A DNA stretch of 59,297 nt from an uncultured Pelagibacteraceae bacterium (GTDB lineage: Bacteria > Pseudomonadota > Alphaproteobacteria > Pelagibacterales > Pelagibacteraceae): contig CACNVV010000005.1 in NCBI GenBank assembly GCA_902624015.1, forward strand, positions 1 through 59,297. The letters run 5' to 3'. The notes below the pieces were generated by a model. It ran no database searches. It had not been told where the DNA came from and saw nothing but the letters and a program-made list of their open reading frames with translations. Made by a program: the position numbers and the translations under genes. Below, piece by piece: positions 34,713 through 43,878 of the stretch (its first letter is position 1; each line of letters opens with the position of its first letter).

Positions 34713-35619
34713 CCGAAAGAAATATTTTTAAATTATTTGATAAGTTTTTAATTAGATAAAAATTCCCGATCATTTTGTGTTTTTTATTTAGTTTAGTTAA
34801 CATTGTTAAAATATTTTCTAATGTAATTTTATTTTTTTTAGTGTCATATATTGAATAATCATATTCAAATAAAAAATTTTTTATATAGTCAATATTGTCC
34901 AAATTTTCAAAAGTAAATTTAGAAAATTCGATAATTATTAAAGGATCTGTTTTTTTTATAAATTCTAAGGCCCCTTTAATTGCATTGACCTCATTGCCCT
35001 CTATATCTAATTTGATAATAGTTCCATAATTCGTTAAATTATATTTATTTAAAAATTGATCAATTTTTACAGATTTTACTTTCGTTTTTGAACTTAATTC
35101 AAAATTACTATGAGTTTGAGAACTTTCCCAATCATTGTGACTTTCATTAAAAATAATATACTCATCATTGATATTTGATACTGCATTATTGTAAAAACTA
35201 ATATTTTTAAAATTATTTAATTTTAAATTTCTGATAAATTCATCAGATGTAATTTTTGATGCCTCAAAAGCTATTATTATATTCTTTGAATTTAGAGATG
35301 AAGTATAAAGTGAGTAAAATCCATAATTGCAACCACAATCAACAAACAATAATTTTTTTTTATTAGAAAATTTCTTTATCGTATTCAATTCGTGATAATC
35401 TCCAAATGTACATTTTTTTAATAAAAAGTGAGAAGTTTTATTTTTTCTTATACTTCCAAAAATTTTAAAATTATAAATTTTTAAAATTAAATCATAAGCT
35501 AAAAAATTTCTTATTACTCTAAAGAAAAAGTAATAAAATAAACTATTTTTAAATTCTCTAATATCCCTCCCGCTAATATAATTTTGAAAAATTGAAGTTA
35601 AGTAATTTAATTTAATCAC
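34705..35619 (-). CDS. FkbM family methyltransferase
   Basis: SAM-dependent methyltransferase of the FkbM type, often acting on sugars in surface polysaccharides or natural products. Motifs include LLFVDCGCNYGFYSLYTS (SAM loop) about 90 residues in, IAFEASKI with the acidic ribose-binding residue, and IIKLDIEGNEVNAIKGAL. The frame stays open upstream through the tRNA-Gly gene, giving a spurious Arg/Pro-rich extension. The GTG at 35617-35619, 7 bases after the tRNA 3' end, is the likely start. Product then about 304 residues. Very AT-rich, Lys/Asn/Phe-rich. Confidence 0.83.
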   Translation of the reverse strand: MIKLNYLTSIFQNYISGRDIREFKNSLFYYFFFRVIRNFLAYDLILKIYNFKIFGSIRKNKTSHFLLKKCTFGDYHELNTIKKFSNKKKLLFVDCGCNYGFYSLYTSSLNSKNIIIAFEASKITSDEFIRNLKLNNFKNISFYNNAVSNINDEYIIFNESHNDWESSQTHSNFELSSKTKVKSVKIDQFLNKYNLTNYGTIIKLDIEGNEVNAIKGALEFIKKTDPLIIIEFSKFTFENLDNIDYIKNFLFEYDYSIYDTKKNKITLENILTMLTKLNKKHKMIGNFYLIKNLSNNLKIFLSDD

Positions 35620-35625
35620 GTATAT

Positions 35626-35700
35626 TGGAGCGGGCAAAGGGGGTCGAACCCTCGACCTTCTCGTTGGCAACGAGACGCTCTACCACTGAGCTATGCCCGC
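35626..35700 (-). tRNA. tRNA-Gly (anticodon GCC)
   Basis: Minus-strand cloverleaf starting at 35700. The acceptor arms GCGGGCA and TGCCCGC pair fully, the D-arm is GCTC/GAGC, and the anticodon stem TCTCG/CGAGA encloses TTGCCAA with anticodon GCC. The T-arm GAGGG/CCCTT encloses TTCGACC. Discriminator T and an encoded CCA end at 35626. No intron. It reads GGC/GGT codons. A near-consensus promoter lies 14 bases upstream, and the FkbM-type gene starts 7 bases downstream. Confidence 0.97.
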
Positions 35701-35714
35701 TTATTAAGAAAAAC

Positions 35715-35743
35715 ATTATAGATAGCGAGTTTTATAAATGCAA
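35715..35743 (-). promoter_or_regulatory. Sigma70-type promoter of tRNA-Gly
   Basis: On the minus strand TTGCAT (35738-35743) and a perfect TATAAT (35715-35720) are exactly 17 bases apart, and the tRNA 5' end is 14 bases past the -10. The rest of the 35701-35832 gap is AT-rich and shows no gene. Confidence 0.75.
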
Positions 35744-35832
35744 GCAATAATGGATTTAATCAAATTTTTTATGAGAATAACATTTGATAAATTATTCAAT
35801 GAACTTTTAAGGATTAAATTAAAATATATAAA

Positions 35833-37431
35833 TTAATATCCAAATATTTTAACCCATTTATCTAACTTAGAATTTACCTCAGAGAATTTATCACGATAAT
35901 TTTTCCATCTTGATATAGATTCTTTATAAAGAGGCATATTCACTTGATTATAACTTGGTGTATTAATAATGCCCCTTTTTCTGGCTGTTAAATAGAAATA
36001 TTTTAAATCCTCCGACCAATCGACATTTAAAAATTTAATTAAATTTTTAATTGTACTTTCAAAATCCCCAACAACATTTTCATATTTAACAATGTGTAAA
36101 TCTAAATTTAAATTATCCTCATATTTTTTCCATAATTCCATTACTAAATCATAGAATTCTGATGTATCACGTAAATTAAAAAAATTAGACATTGCATCAT
36201 TTGGTTGAAAGGGTTGCATGAAACAACTTAAAACCACATCAAAAGGATTTCTTAGTGCCAGAATAAATTTTGCTCTAGGAAATATTTTTTTTAATTCTAC
36301 AACATATAAAATGTTTAGTGGCATTTTATCGATGTAAATAGCATTATCATCATAACCTAATAATTTTTTTCTACTTTCAAAATATAGATTTCTACACTCA
36401 CTTTTAATTTCAAGAGTTAGAGTTTCTAATTTTAAATAATCATCATTATGAATTTTATTTAACTTGTTTATCAGCTGATCAACTAAATTTTTTTCTTCAA
36501 TAACTTTTATTCTTTTATGTGTTCTAAGAATTGTATCTAATAAAGTTGTTCCAGATCTGGGAAATCCAATTAAAAATACTGGATCATTAAATTTATCATG
36601 TGAATATGTTTTTTTATCAGCTTCAAGATTATTATTATAAATAAAATTAATTTTTTTTTTAATAAAATTAACATATCTATTTCTATCAAGTCTATCCTTT
36701 AAAAAACTTTCAATAATATCATTAGATTTAGAAAAATGTTTAAAAGCATCTGAATAAGAACCGATAAAATCATAACATTTACCTAAAGTATTTTCTTTTA
36801 ATGCATTGCGCTGTGCGTCTTGCTTACTTATGTTTAAATCATTCAGAATACGGATAGTTTTTTCATAATTTTTTTTTCTAAATTCATAAATTCCTTCTAA
36901 AAATTGAACAGAAGATGTTCTGGGAAATATGTCTAGAATTTTATTAATTATAAAATCTAATTTTTTTATATTATTTGATCTATCATAGAGCTGAAACAAA
37001 TTATTATATGGATAAAAGTTTTTTGGATCAAGATTGATAGAAATTAAATAATATTTTTCTGCTTTCACCAAATCATTATTAGCAAAATAGTAGTTGCCTA
37101 AATTATAATTTATCCCAAAATTTTTAGGGTCTATTTTCAGTGCTTTTAAATAGTTTTTTAATGCTAAATTTCTATTATTTAGCTTCACATAAATTATTCC
37201 AAGATTTAAATAGCTTAATAATGATTTTGGATTTAATTCTATTGTTTTATTAAAGTAATTTTTTGATTTTTCTAAATTACCTTGTTTAAGGTTTAAGATT
37301 CCTAATTTGGCATTTATATCAAAAGAATTTGGTTCAATTTGTAATGCATTCTGAAGTAATTTAATAGAGTCATCTAATTTATTATTTTTAAAAGCTTGAT
37401 CTGCTAATCTTATCAGATTTTTATAATCCAT
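35833..37431 (-). CDS. TPR-repeat sulfotransferase
   Basis: Two-part protein. Residues about 1-245 are tandem tetratricopeptide repeats with typical Leu/Gly/Ala/Tyr/Pro spacing (for example SLLSYLNLGIIYVKLNNRNL). Residues about 280-532 are a sulfotransferase domain with the 5'-phosphosulfate loop GFPRSGTTLL at 289-298 and a 3'-phosphate region FILALRNPFDVVLSC. The enzyme would use PAPS to sulfate a saccharide or protein; the acceptor is unknown. It is 3 bases downstream of another sulfotransferase and upstream of tRNA-Gly, all on the minus strand. Confidence 0.88.
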   Translation of the reverse strand: MDYKNLIRLADQAFKNNKLDDSIKLLQNALQIEPNSFDINAKLGILNLKQGNLEKSKNYFNKTIELNPKSLLSYLNLGIIYVKLNNRNLALKNYLKALKIDPKNFGINYNLGNYYFANNDLVKAEKYYLISINLDPKNFYPYNNLFQLYDRSNNIKKLDFIINKILDIFPRTSSVQFLEGIYEFRKKNYEKTIRILNDLNISKQDAQRNALKENTLGKCYDFIGSYSDAFKHFSKSNDIIESFLKDRLDRNRYVNFIKKKINFIYNNNLEADKKTYSHDKFNDPVFLIGFPRSGTTLLDTILRTHKRIKVIEEKNLVDQLINKLNKIHNDDYLKLETLTLEIKSECRNLYFESRKKLLGYDDNAIYIDKMPLNILYVVELKKIFPRAKFILALRNPFDVVLSCFMQPFQPNDAMSNFFNLRDTSEFYDLVMELWKKYEDNLNLDLHIVKYENVVGDFESTIKNLIKFLNVDWSEDLKYFYLTARKRGIINTPSYNQVNMPLYKESISRWKNYRDKFSEVNSKLDKWVKIFGY

Positions 37432-37434
37432 TTA

Positions 37435-38292
37435 TTATTTATAATTTAAATCTTTGAGAGATTTTTCAAAAATGTTCTCAATTTTTTCTATATAACTTAC
37501 ATCTAATATTTTTTTCCAATCGTTCTTTGGTCCAAGATTAAAAAAGGGTACTCTTTTACTTTTATCTGTTCTCATAGGCATTGACTCCGAAAACCCATGA
37601 TTTTTCTCGTTTGCTTTGAGAGCCTCAAAAGTTGTGTGCCTTAAAGTTTTTTTTATTTTATTTTTATCAATTCGCTCTTTGTTGTTTGTAATTTTATTTA
37701 TAAATTCAATAACTTCTAAAAAAACAGCATATGTAGAATGTAGTAAATCCTCATATTTAATTAATTTAATTGGTATTTTCTTTTGAACTGTCCATGATTT
37801 ATAATGAGTACCCCAAGAACTTATATACTGAAAATCACTATAACCAAGTTCTTCAAATCTTTGAACATTGTAAATATAATTTTTTTCATTTGTAATCCAT
37901 TGAAAAGCCTGATCATCATTTAATTGATAATGATTTTTAACAGAGGTAATTACGTTCCTAGGATCTCTTACAACATAAATAACCCCCAATGAGTTTTGCC
38001 TATTTGTAAAATCATAATTATTAAGTTTGGCAAATACATTGTGAGTTTTAAAAAACTTTAATTTTTTATCTGAATTTGCTTTTTCTTGAGCCTTTATCCA
38101 ATGCTTAATCGTATCACCAGGAATTTTTTTATCAAAATCAAAATCTTTCATATATTTACTAGTGGGAAACTGATCTATCTCTTTCAGTAAATTTTGATCA
38201 AATACGCCATCCTTTGAAAAATAATACGTGCTCAACAAAGCCCGAAGCCAAGTATTTCCACTTTTTGGGTATGATGCTATCCAAATAATCAT
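37435..38292 (-). CDS. Sulfotransferase domain protein
   Basis: Stand-alone sulfotransferase of 285 residues. The PAPS loop YPKSGNTWLR is at residues 8-17, directly after a MIIWIAS start. The second binding region is VIYVVRDPRNVITSVKNHY, and the C-terminal part ends with a FFNLGPKNDWKKILD motif. It is clearly paralogous to the genes at 48580 and 58787, which share the start, the VRDPRNV segment and the NLGP-x-N-x-W ending. It is followed after 3 bases by the TPR sulfotransferase. Acceptor unknown; surface polysaccharide is a guess. Confidence 0.88.
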   Translation of the reverse strand: MIIWIASYPKSGNTWLRALLSTYYFSKDGVFDQNLLKEIDQFPTSKYMKDFDFDKKIPGDTIKHWIKAQEKANSDKKLKFFKTHNVFAKLNNYDFTNRQNSLGVIYVVRDPRNVITSVKNHYQLNDDQAFQWITNEKNYIYNVQRFEELGYSDFQYISSWGTHYKSWTVQKKIPIKLIKYEDLLHSTYAVFLEVIEFINKITNNKERIDKNKIKKTLRHTTFEALKANEKNHGFSESMPMRTDKSKRVPFFNLGPKNDWKKILDVSYIEKIENIFEKSLKDLNYK

Positions 38293-38340
38293 TTAATAAT
38301 CACTATAGAAGAATAATATATAATTTGATATTATTTAAAA

Positions 38341-38979
38341 ATGAAAAATCTTCCTGTTAAGTTACCTGTTTTTCCATTAAGTAATTTTATAATTTTACCG
38401 AAGACTACCGTCCCATTAAATATTTTTGAACCTCGATATATTGATATGATTAATGATAGCATGAAATCAAATAAAATGATTGGCATGATACAGCCAAAAA
38501 ATTCAAATAATATTAATAATATTCCAGATCTTTATGATACAGGATGTTTGGGTAAAATAACTAGTTTTAGAGAAACTGATGATGGGCGTTTTTTAATTGA
38601 GTTAAAAGGTATGATAAGATTTAGAAAAATAGACGAAATTAATACAGATAAAAAATATAGAATTTTAAATGTAAATTATCACGATTTTCTAGATGACTTA
38701 ATTGAAAAAAAAGAAGAAATTAAATTTTCTGACCTAAAATTAATTTTTAAAGATTTAAAATCATTATTTGAAAAAAAAGGATTCATAATAAATTGGAAGG
38801 CTCTTGAACAACAAAATTTAAACGAGACAATAAATGCATTGTCAATGGCTTCACCTTTTTCCCTGGAGGAAAAACAAGTATTATTAGAAGCTAAAAATCT
38901 AGATAAGAGAAAAGATAAAATGGCAGAAATATTAAAAACATATATTCATGATGTGTACGAAAATAACACAATTCAATAA
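38341..38979 (+). CDS. LON N-terminal (substrate-binding) domain protein
   Basis: Stand-alone LON domain of the PUA-like fold without protease or ATPase parts. The 212 residues start LPVFPLSNFIILPKTTVPLNIFEPRYIDMI, the diagnostic LON N-terminal segment. GCLGKITSFRETDDGRFLIELKGMIRFR follows at about 62-90, and a helical C-terminal half ends it. Such proteins occur widely in alphaproteobacteria, with an unsettled role in protein quality control. It is divergent from the sulfotransferase gene across 48 bases. Confidence 0.88.
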   Translation: MKNLPVKLPVFPLSNFIILPKTTVPLNIFEPRYIDMINDSMKSNKMIGMIQPKNSNNINNIPDLYDTGCLGKITSFRETDDGRFLIELKGMIRFRKIDEINTDKKYRILNVNYHDFLDDLIEKKEEIKFSDLKLIFKDLKSLFEKKGFIINWKALEQQNLNETINALSMASPFSLEEKQVLLEAKNLDKRKDKMAEILKTYIHDVYENNTIQ

Positions 38980-38985
38980 TTAAAA

Positions 38986-40053
38986 TTATAATCCACTATC
39001 AGCAATTTTAGTAAAAAGTTTATTTATTGAGGAATTTTTGCCCAAAAAATGAACTGATTTACTCAGAACATCAATATTAGTTTTTCTTTCAAAATTAAAA
39101 AATTCATGAATAAAATCAATTCCATTTGAAAAAACAAAATTATTGTGTTTAATTTTTTTTTCAAAATCGCGGCACACAGACATATCTAGAGGTAATCCTA
39201 AATCTTTTTTATTTCTGATAATTTCTAAAAGTGATTTTATATCACGGATAGTCATATTGAAACCTTGACCAGCTAATGGGTGAACTCTATGCAATAAATC
39301 CCCAAAAGCTAAAATATTTTTATAAAAATATGATCTTAAATTGTAGGATTTTAATTCAAATGATTGGACTTTTTCAATTTTTTGAATCTTATATTTAAAA
39401 TTATATTTATTAATTAAAAAAGAAATATTTTCTCTTTTTGAAGAATGTAAATTATGTAATGAATATACAACTGATGTTTGATTATCTGATATAGGCAAAA
39501 AAGCTAATGGTCCTCTTTTTGTGAAAATCTGTGTAGCAATATTATTTTTTATTTTTAAATGTTTTATAATGGTTACATATGCTGTGCTATTATATTTTTT
39601 AATTATTTTTTTACTAAAATATTTTTTAGTAAGTATATTCGAATAATCTGTATTTATAACAAGATCGTAGTCATTAAAATAGTTTAAATTTTTTGGAATT
39701 TTTTTTTTTTTAAAAAATTTATTTTTAGATAAACTCTTTTCTAAAAGATTGAAAAGTTGAAAATTTTTCACAATTGAAAAAAGTTCATTATTATTTTGAA
39801 AATTAAGTAATTTTTTATTTTTAAAATTATCTGTAAATATTTCAATTTTATTAATTTTCCAAATAATTTTTTGAATATTGGTTATATGTTCGTTGAAAAA
39901 TTCTTTATTACTTTTAGATATTCCTATAGTTCTTGTTTTGTTAAGTGTATTAATCTTATTTTGAGACAATATATCTACATATATATTTTGGTTAACTAAT
40001 GCTTTTGCTAAAGCTAAGACAGATAATCCATTACCAATTATACAAACTTTCAT
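38986..40053 (-). CDS. UbiH-like FAD-dependent hydroxylase
   Basis: Flavoprotein monooxygenase of the UbiH/UbiF/COQ6 type, probably hydroxylating a ubiquinone precursor. The preferred ATG at 40051-40053 gives about 355 residues beginning MKVCIIGNGLSVLALAKAL, a variant dinucleotide-binding loop. The second FAD motif is strong: AFGDLLHRVHPLAGQGFNMTIRD. An upstream TTG would add 13 residues and looks less likely. The middle is poorly conserved and Lys/Asn/Phe-rich. Converges on the LON-domain gene, divergent from ftsK. Exact ring position hydroxylated is unknown. Confidence 0.8.
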   Translation of the reverse strand: MKVCIIGNGLSVLALAKALVNQNIYVDILSQNKINTLNKTRTIGISKSNKEFFNEHITNIQKIIWKINKIEIFTDNFKNKKLLNFQNNNELFSIVKNFQLFNLLEKSLSKNKFFKKKKIPKNLNYFNDYDLVINTDYSNILTKKYFSKKIIKKYNSTAYVTIIKHLKIKNNIATQIFTKRGPLAFLPISDNQTSVVYSLHNLHSSKRENISFLINKYNFKYKIQKIEKVQSFELKSYNLRSYFYKNILAFGDLLHRVHPLAGQGFNMTIRDIKSLLEIIRNKKDLGLPLDMSVCRDFEKKIKHNNFVFSNGIDFIHEFFNFERKTNIDVLSKSVHFLGKNSSINKLFTKIADSGL

Positions 40054-40113
40054 ATTATTTTTAATTTTAACAACAAAAATTAGATGATACAAAGTGATTA
40101 AATTGATTCATCT

Positions 40114-42198
40114 ATGGATATTAAAAAAACAGCAAATTTATTAATTAATTTTGCTATTAAAAGGTTGGCAGAAATATTTGGTATATTTATATTTTTTTTA
40201 GGTTGTCTATTATTTATTTCTCTTTTCACCTATTCTCCTGAAGATCCTAATTTTATCTTTCCAAAAGATACAATTATTAAGAATTTTTTAGGTTTTCAAG
40301 GTAGCTTGATCTCTGATTTGTTTTTCCAATCTATCGGATTAATATCTTATTTAATTGCTATAACATTTATTATAACTGGAGTTAATATTTTTAGAATTAA
40401 AGAGTTTTTTTTAATAATTGAAAATACTTTTTTTTCTATACTTTATTGCATTTTTGGGACTCTCTTTTTAAGTTACTTCTATTCAGATGCTTTCACACTT
40501 TACATAAATGGGAACGGTGGTTTCATTGGTGAGTACTTGAATCAAACTTTTCTTGGGTCAATAATAAAATTTAGTGAGAATGTTTTTTTTTATATTTTAA
40601 TTTTAATTATATTAATCCTATTTCTAATTAGTATTAATTTCAGTCCATTAAAATTTTTAGATTTTGTTAAAAAAACTTCAAGCCTTTTTAATAAAAAAGA
40701 AAAAAGAAACTACACCGACAAAAGTGAAATAATAAGTGAATACATACCGCAAGAGGATATAAAAAATCTTATTCAAGAAGACTTACCATTTATTAAAGCA
40801 GAGAAAAATAAAGAAAATAAAATTAAATTTAAACTCCCAAGTTTAGATTTATTAAAAATTCCAACAAAAAAAGAAAGAGAAAATTCTAACAAAAATGAAA
40901 GTTACGATCCAGAATTTTTAGAAAAAATACTCCTAGATTTTGGTGTTAATGGTAATATAAAAAAGGTCAGTTATGGTCCTGTTGTAACATTAAATGAATT
41001 CGAACCAGCTGCAGGGGTAAAAGTTTCCAAAATTATAAATTTATCAGATGACATAGCTAGAAATACAAGTTCAGAATCTGCAAGAATTGCAACCATACCA
41101 GGTAGTAATACTATAGGTATAGAACTTCCTAATAATTCTAGAGAAAATGTTTATCTGAGTGAAATTTTAAACGGCCAAGATTTTAAAAAAAGAGAAACAA
41201 AATTACCCATAGCATTAGGTAAAAGTATATCTGGTAAACCTATAGTTGGCGACTTATCTTCAATGCCTCATTTGCTTATAGCTGGTACAACTGGATCAGG
41301 TAAGTCAGTGTGTATTAATACAATAATTTTATCACTTCTTTACCGACACACTCCGGATAAATGTAAATTTATTTTAATTGACCCAAAAATGCTAGAACTT
41401 TCAACTTATGAAGGAATTCCACATTTACTCTGTCCGGTAATAACAGAAGCAAAGAAAGCAGCTTCGGTGTTAGGCTGGGTAGTAAAAGAAATGGAAAGTA
41501 GATACAGATTAATGACTAAAGAAGGTGTCAGAAATATAGACGGTTATAATTCAAAACACAAACTTCCAATGCCTTATATTGTAGTCGTTGTTGATGAAAT
41601 GTCTGACCTAATGTTGGTTGCTGGTAAAGAAATTGAAAATTATATTCAAAAACTATCTCAAATGGCGAGAGCAGCAGGAATTCATATTATAATGGCCACC
41701 CAAAGACCTAGTGTGGACGTAATTACGGGCACTATAAAAGCCAATTTCCCTACTAGAATATCTTTCCAAGTGACTTCTAAAATAGACAGTAGGACTATTC
41801 TCGGAGAACAAGGAGCTGAACAATTGTTAGGAAAGGGTGATATGTTGTATATGTCCTCAGCTAATCGAATAGTTAGAATTCATGCACCATTTGTTTCTGA
41901 CAGTGAAATAGAAAAAATAAATAATTCTTTAAGATCTCAAGCAGAGCCGGATTATGTTGATGAAATTTTAAATTTCGCTGATGAAAAAGAAATTGGTGAT
42001 AATCAAAATCAAGGCGAGAAAGATGAACTTTACGAGCAAGCTTTAGATATAATTAGGTCTGAAGGCAAAGCCTCCACTTCTTTTTTACAAAGGAAACTTC
42101 AGATTGGATACAATAGAGCAGCGAGAATTATTGATATGATGGAAGCAGATGGTGTTGTTAGTAAAGCAAATCATGTTGGCAAAAGAGATGTGCTTTAA
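40114..42198 (+). CDS. ftsK: DNA translocase FtsK
   Basis: Septum-located DNA pump that clears and decatenates chromosome termini at division. The 694-residue protein has four N-terminal membrane helices (about 20-185), a short Lys/Glu-rich linker (about 190-265), and a RecA-like motor. The motor has Walker A GTTGSGKSV at about 391-399 and Walker B IVVVVDEMSDLML. A C-terminal winged-helix gamma domain follows (ASTSFLQRKLQIGYNRAARIIDMME). The linker is much shorter than in E. coli, as in other small-genome bacteria. Its stop overlaps the lolA start (TAATG). Confidence 0.96.
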   Translation: MDIKKTANLLINFAIKRLAEIFGIFIFFLGCLLFISLFTYSPEDPNFIFPKDTIIKNFLGFQGSLISDLFFQSIGLISYLIAITFIITGVNIFRIKEFFLIIENTFFSILYCIFGTLFLSYFYSDAFTLYINGNGGFIGEYLNQTFLGSIIKFSENVFFYILILIILILFLISINFSPLKFLDFVKKTSSLFNKKEKRNYTDKSEIISEYIPQEDIKNLIQEDLPFIKAEKNKENKIKFKLPSLDLLKIPTKKERENSNKNESYDPEFLEKILLDFGVNGNIKKVSYGPVVTLNEFEPAAGVKVSKIINLSDDIARNTSSESARIATIPGSNTIGIELPNNSRENVYLSEILNGQDFKKRETKLPIALGKSISGKPIVGDLSSMPHLLIAGTTGSGKSVCINTIILSLLYRHTPDKCKFILIDPKMLELSTYEGIPHLLCPVITEAKKAASVLGWVVKEMESRYRLMTKEGVRNIDGYNSKHKLPMPYIVVVVDEMSDLMLVAGKEIENYIQKLSQMARAAGIHIIMATQRPSVDVITGTIKANFPTRISFQVTSKIDSRTILGEQGAEQLLGKGDMLYMSSANRIVRIHAPFVSDSEIEKINNSLRSQAEPDYVDEILNFADEKEIGDNQNQGEKDELYEQALDIIRSEGKASTSFLQRKLQIGYNRAARIIDMMEADGVVSKANHVGKRDVL

Positions 42199-42746
42199 TG
42201 TTAAAATATTTTTTAATATTTTTTTTGTTTTTATCTGACTCTATCTCAAATGCTGAAATCAAAGACAAAATAGTACAAAATTTGAAAGATACAGAAAATC
42301 TTAATTTTAAATTCGAGCAAAATATTAATGGAAAAATAGAAAATGGAAACTGCACCATTGAATATCCGAAAAAAATATTTTGTGAGTACGCAATAAGTAA
42401 TAATAAAATTTTAGTATCTAATGGAAAATCATTAGTAATAAAAACAAGGACTAGTTATTACAGGTATCCATTGAAAAAAACTGCTTTAAATTTAATTTTA
42501 GACAAAAATTTTCTAATAAATAAAATTTATGATCTTCAGGAAAGAATTATTGACGACAGTCTAATTAATTTTACAATTGTTGATGGAGATAACGAAATTA
42601 ATATTTTTTTTGATAAACAAACTTATGACTTAGTCGGTTGGCAAAATACAGATATTTATCAAAATTTTAATATCACTTTCCTCTCTTCAATAAGAAAAAA
42701 TAAAATTCTTTCAAAAAATCTTTTTAAAATCCCTGCTCAAAACTAA
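42198..42746 (+). CDS. lolA: Outer-membrane lipoprotein carrier protein LolA
   Basis: Periplasmic chaperone that ferries lipoproteins from the inner membrane to the outer membrane. The 182 residues begin with a signal peptide (LKYFLIFFLFLSDSISNA). The mature part resembles LolA: NLNFKFEQNINGKIENGNCTIEYPKKIFCEY, then SNGKSLVIKTRTSYYRYPL and a beta-rich remainder. Sequence identity in this family is low, but the position directly after ftsK is the conserved ftsK-lolA arrangement of proteobacteria. Converges on the GNAT gene with a 4-base overlap. Confidence 0.85.
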   Translation: MLKYFLIFFLFLSDSISNAEIKDKIVQNLKDTENLNFKFEQNINGKIENGNCTIEYPKKIFCEYAISNNKILVSNGKSLVIKTRTSYYRYPLKKTALNLILDKNFLINKIYDLQERIIDDSLINFTIVDGDNEINIFFDKQTYDLVGWQNTDIYQNFNITFLSSIRKNKILSKNLFKIPAQN

Positions 42747-43246
42747 ATATTTATAATCTCGGTTTTAAATATTTTCATTCCTCTTGATATATAATTACTT
42801 AATGCATTTTTATGATCTAAAGAACAGGTATGAACCCAAACACGATTAACTTTATTTTCAAAAGATTTTTTAATTGCCTCAGATAATAAATAAGAACCTA
42901 ATTTTTTATTTTGGTATTCTTCTAAGATCCCAAAATAAGCAATTTCAGTTTCATTTTTTTGTGAATGGAAAATTAATTCAAAAAAACCAACTAAATCATC
43001 ATTAAATTTAAATACATATGATTTAACACTCTCACTAGATACATAATTAATCCATTTTTCCTCTGACCAAGTAAGTCTGTCTACCCATTTATGATTTTTA
43101 CCAATATTTTTGTAGAAAAATTTATTTAATTGAAAATTTATTGGATCAATTAAACTTAAAGAATAATCTTCTGATGGTTTGTTACCCTCTTTAAGATCTT
43201 TGAGTGAATTAATTTCAAGATAATTTCTTTTAACTTCTTCGGTCAC
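42743..43246 (-). CDS. GNAT family N-acetyltransferase
   Basis: Acetyl-CoA-dependent acetyltransferase, 167 residues. The GNAT core is visible as VGFFELIFHSQKNETEIAYFGILEEYQNKKLGSYLLSEAI, with motif A Q-x2-x-G-x-G/A (here NKKLGSYLL) at about 113-121, and WVHTCSLDHKNALSNYISRG as motif B. Substrate cannot be told. It overlaps the HIT gene by 4 bases (43243-43246) and is the last gene of a minus-strand run beginning with hisB. Confidence 0.85.
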   Translation of the reverse strand: MTEEVKRNYLEINSLKDLKEGNKPSEDYSLSLIDPINFQLNKFFYKNIGKNHKWVDRLTWSEEKWINYVSSESVKSYVFKFNDDLVGFFELIFHSQKNETEIAYFGILEEYQNKKLGSYLLSEAIKKSFENKVNRVWVHTCSLDHKNALSNYISRGMKIFKTEIINI

Positions 43247-43608
43247 TCAACCATTTTTCCTACTCGTTCACCACCAAACAAATGAAAGTGTAAATGGGGC
43301 ACTTCTTGTCCACCATGATCACTGATATTTGCTAAAGCTCTATAGCCCTGTCCTACTTCAGTTGAAATACCAAGCTTTTTAGCAACTATATTAATACCTT
43401 TTAATAGCCCAACCATCTCCTCGGAAGAAGCATTTAAACTAAAATCATCTAAGTCAATATATTTTCCTTTGGGAATAACTAGTGCATGAATTTTTTTTTG
43501 AGGATTAATGTCATGAAATGACAAAACAAAATCGTCCTCATAAATTTTATTACAAGGTATTTCGTCACGCAAAATTTTTGCAAAAATATTATTATCGTCG
43601 TAACTCAT
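43243..43608 (-). CDS. HIT family nucleotide-binding hydrolase
   Basis: Histidine-triad protein related to HinT, expected to hydrolyse nucleoside phosphoramidates or similar adducts. The 121 residues contain IFAKILRDEIPCNKIYEDDFVLSFHDINPQ at the start and the HIT triad in PHLHFHLFGGE (His-x-His-x-His) near the end. It overlaps hisE by 4 bases upstream and the GNAT gene downstream, so it belongs to the his transcript. Confidence 0.94.
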   Translation of the reverse strand: MSYDDNNIFAKILRDEIPCNKIYEDDFVLSFHDINPQKKIHALVIPKGKYIDLDDFSLNASSEEMVGLLKGINIVAKKLGISTEVGQGYRALANISDHGGQEVPHLHFHLFGGERVGKMVE

Positions 43609-43877
43609 TTTTTTCTTTTTTCTAATTCTGACATTACTTCTTCAATTTTTATATCATTAGCTTCGAGATAAATTAACAAATGGTAAAATACATCTGCTGC
43701 TTCATGAATTTTGTTTGAATTTTCCTCCACAGCCTCAATCAATTCATTAACTTCCTCTAAAACTTTTGCTTTGCTTAATGATTTATCTGTAAGCAACTTA
43801 TTAGTATACGAACCTTCGACTGGGGAAGATTTTCTGTCTCTTGCAAGTTTTATTAGGTTTTCTAATGTATTAAGCAT
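43605..43877 (-). CDS. hisE: Phosphoribosyl-ATP pyrophosphatase
   Basis: Second step of histidine synthesis: hydrolyses phosphoribosyl-ATP to phosphoribosyl-AMP. The 90-residue stand-alone HisE has the MazG-like helical core SYTNKLLTDKSLSKAKVLEEVNELIEA and the acidic metal-binding HEAADVFYHLLIYLE motif (about 57-71). It starts one base after the hisF stop and overlaps the HIT gene by 4 bases. hisI, its partner in the next step, is not in this window. Confidence 0.95.
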   Translation of the reverse strand: MLNTLENLIKLARDRKSSPVEGSYTNKLLTDKSLSKAKVLEEVNELIEAVEENSNKIHEAADVFYHLLIYLEANDIKIEEVMSELEKRKK

Positions 43878-43878
43878 G

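Noticed and set aside
34705-38292. Integrative genomic island at tRNA-Gly
   Set aside because: No integrase, transposase or duplicated tRNA end was seen; base composition resembles the flanks. Kept as a variable-cassette idea only.
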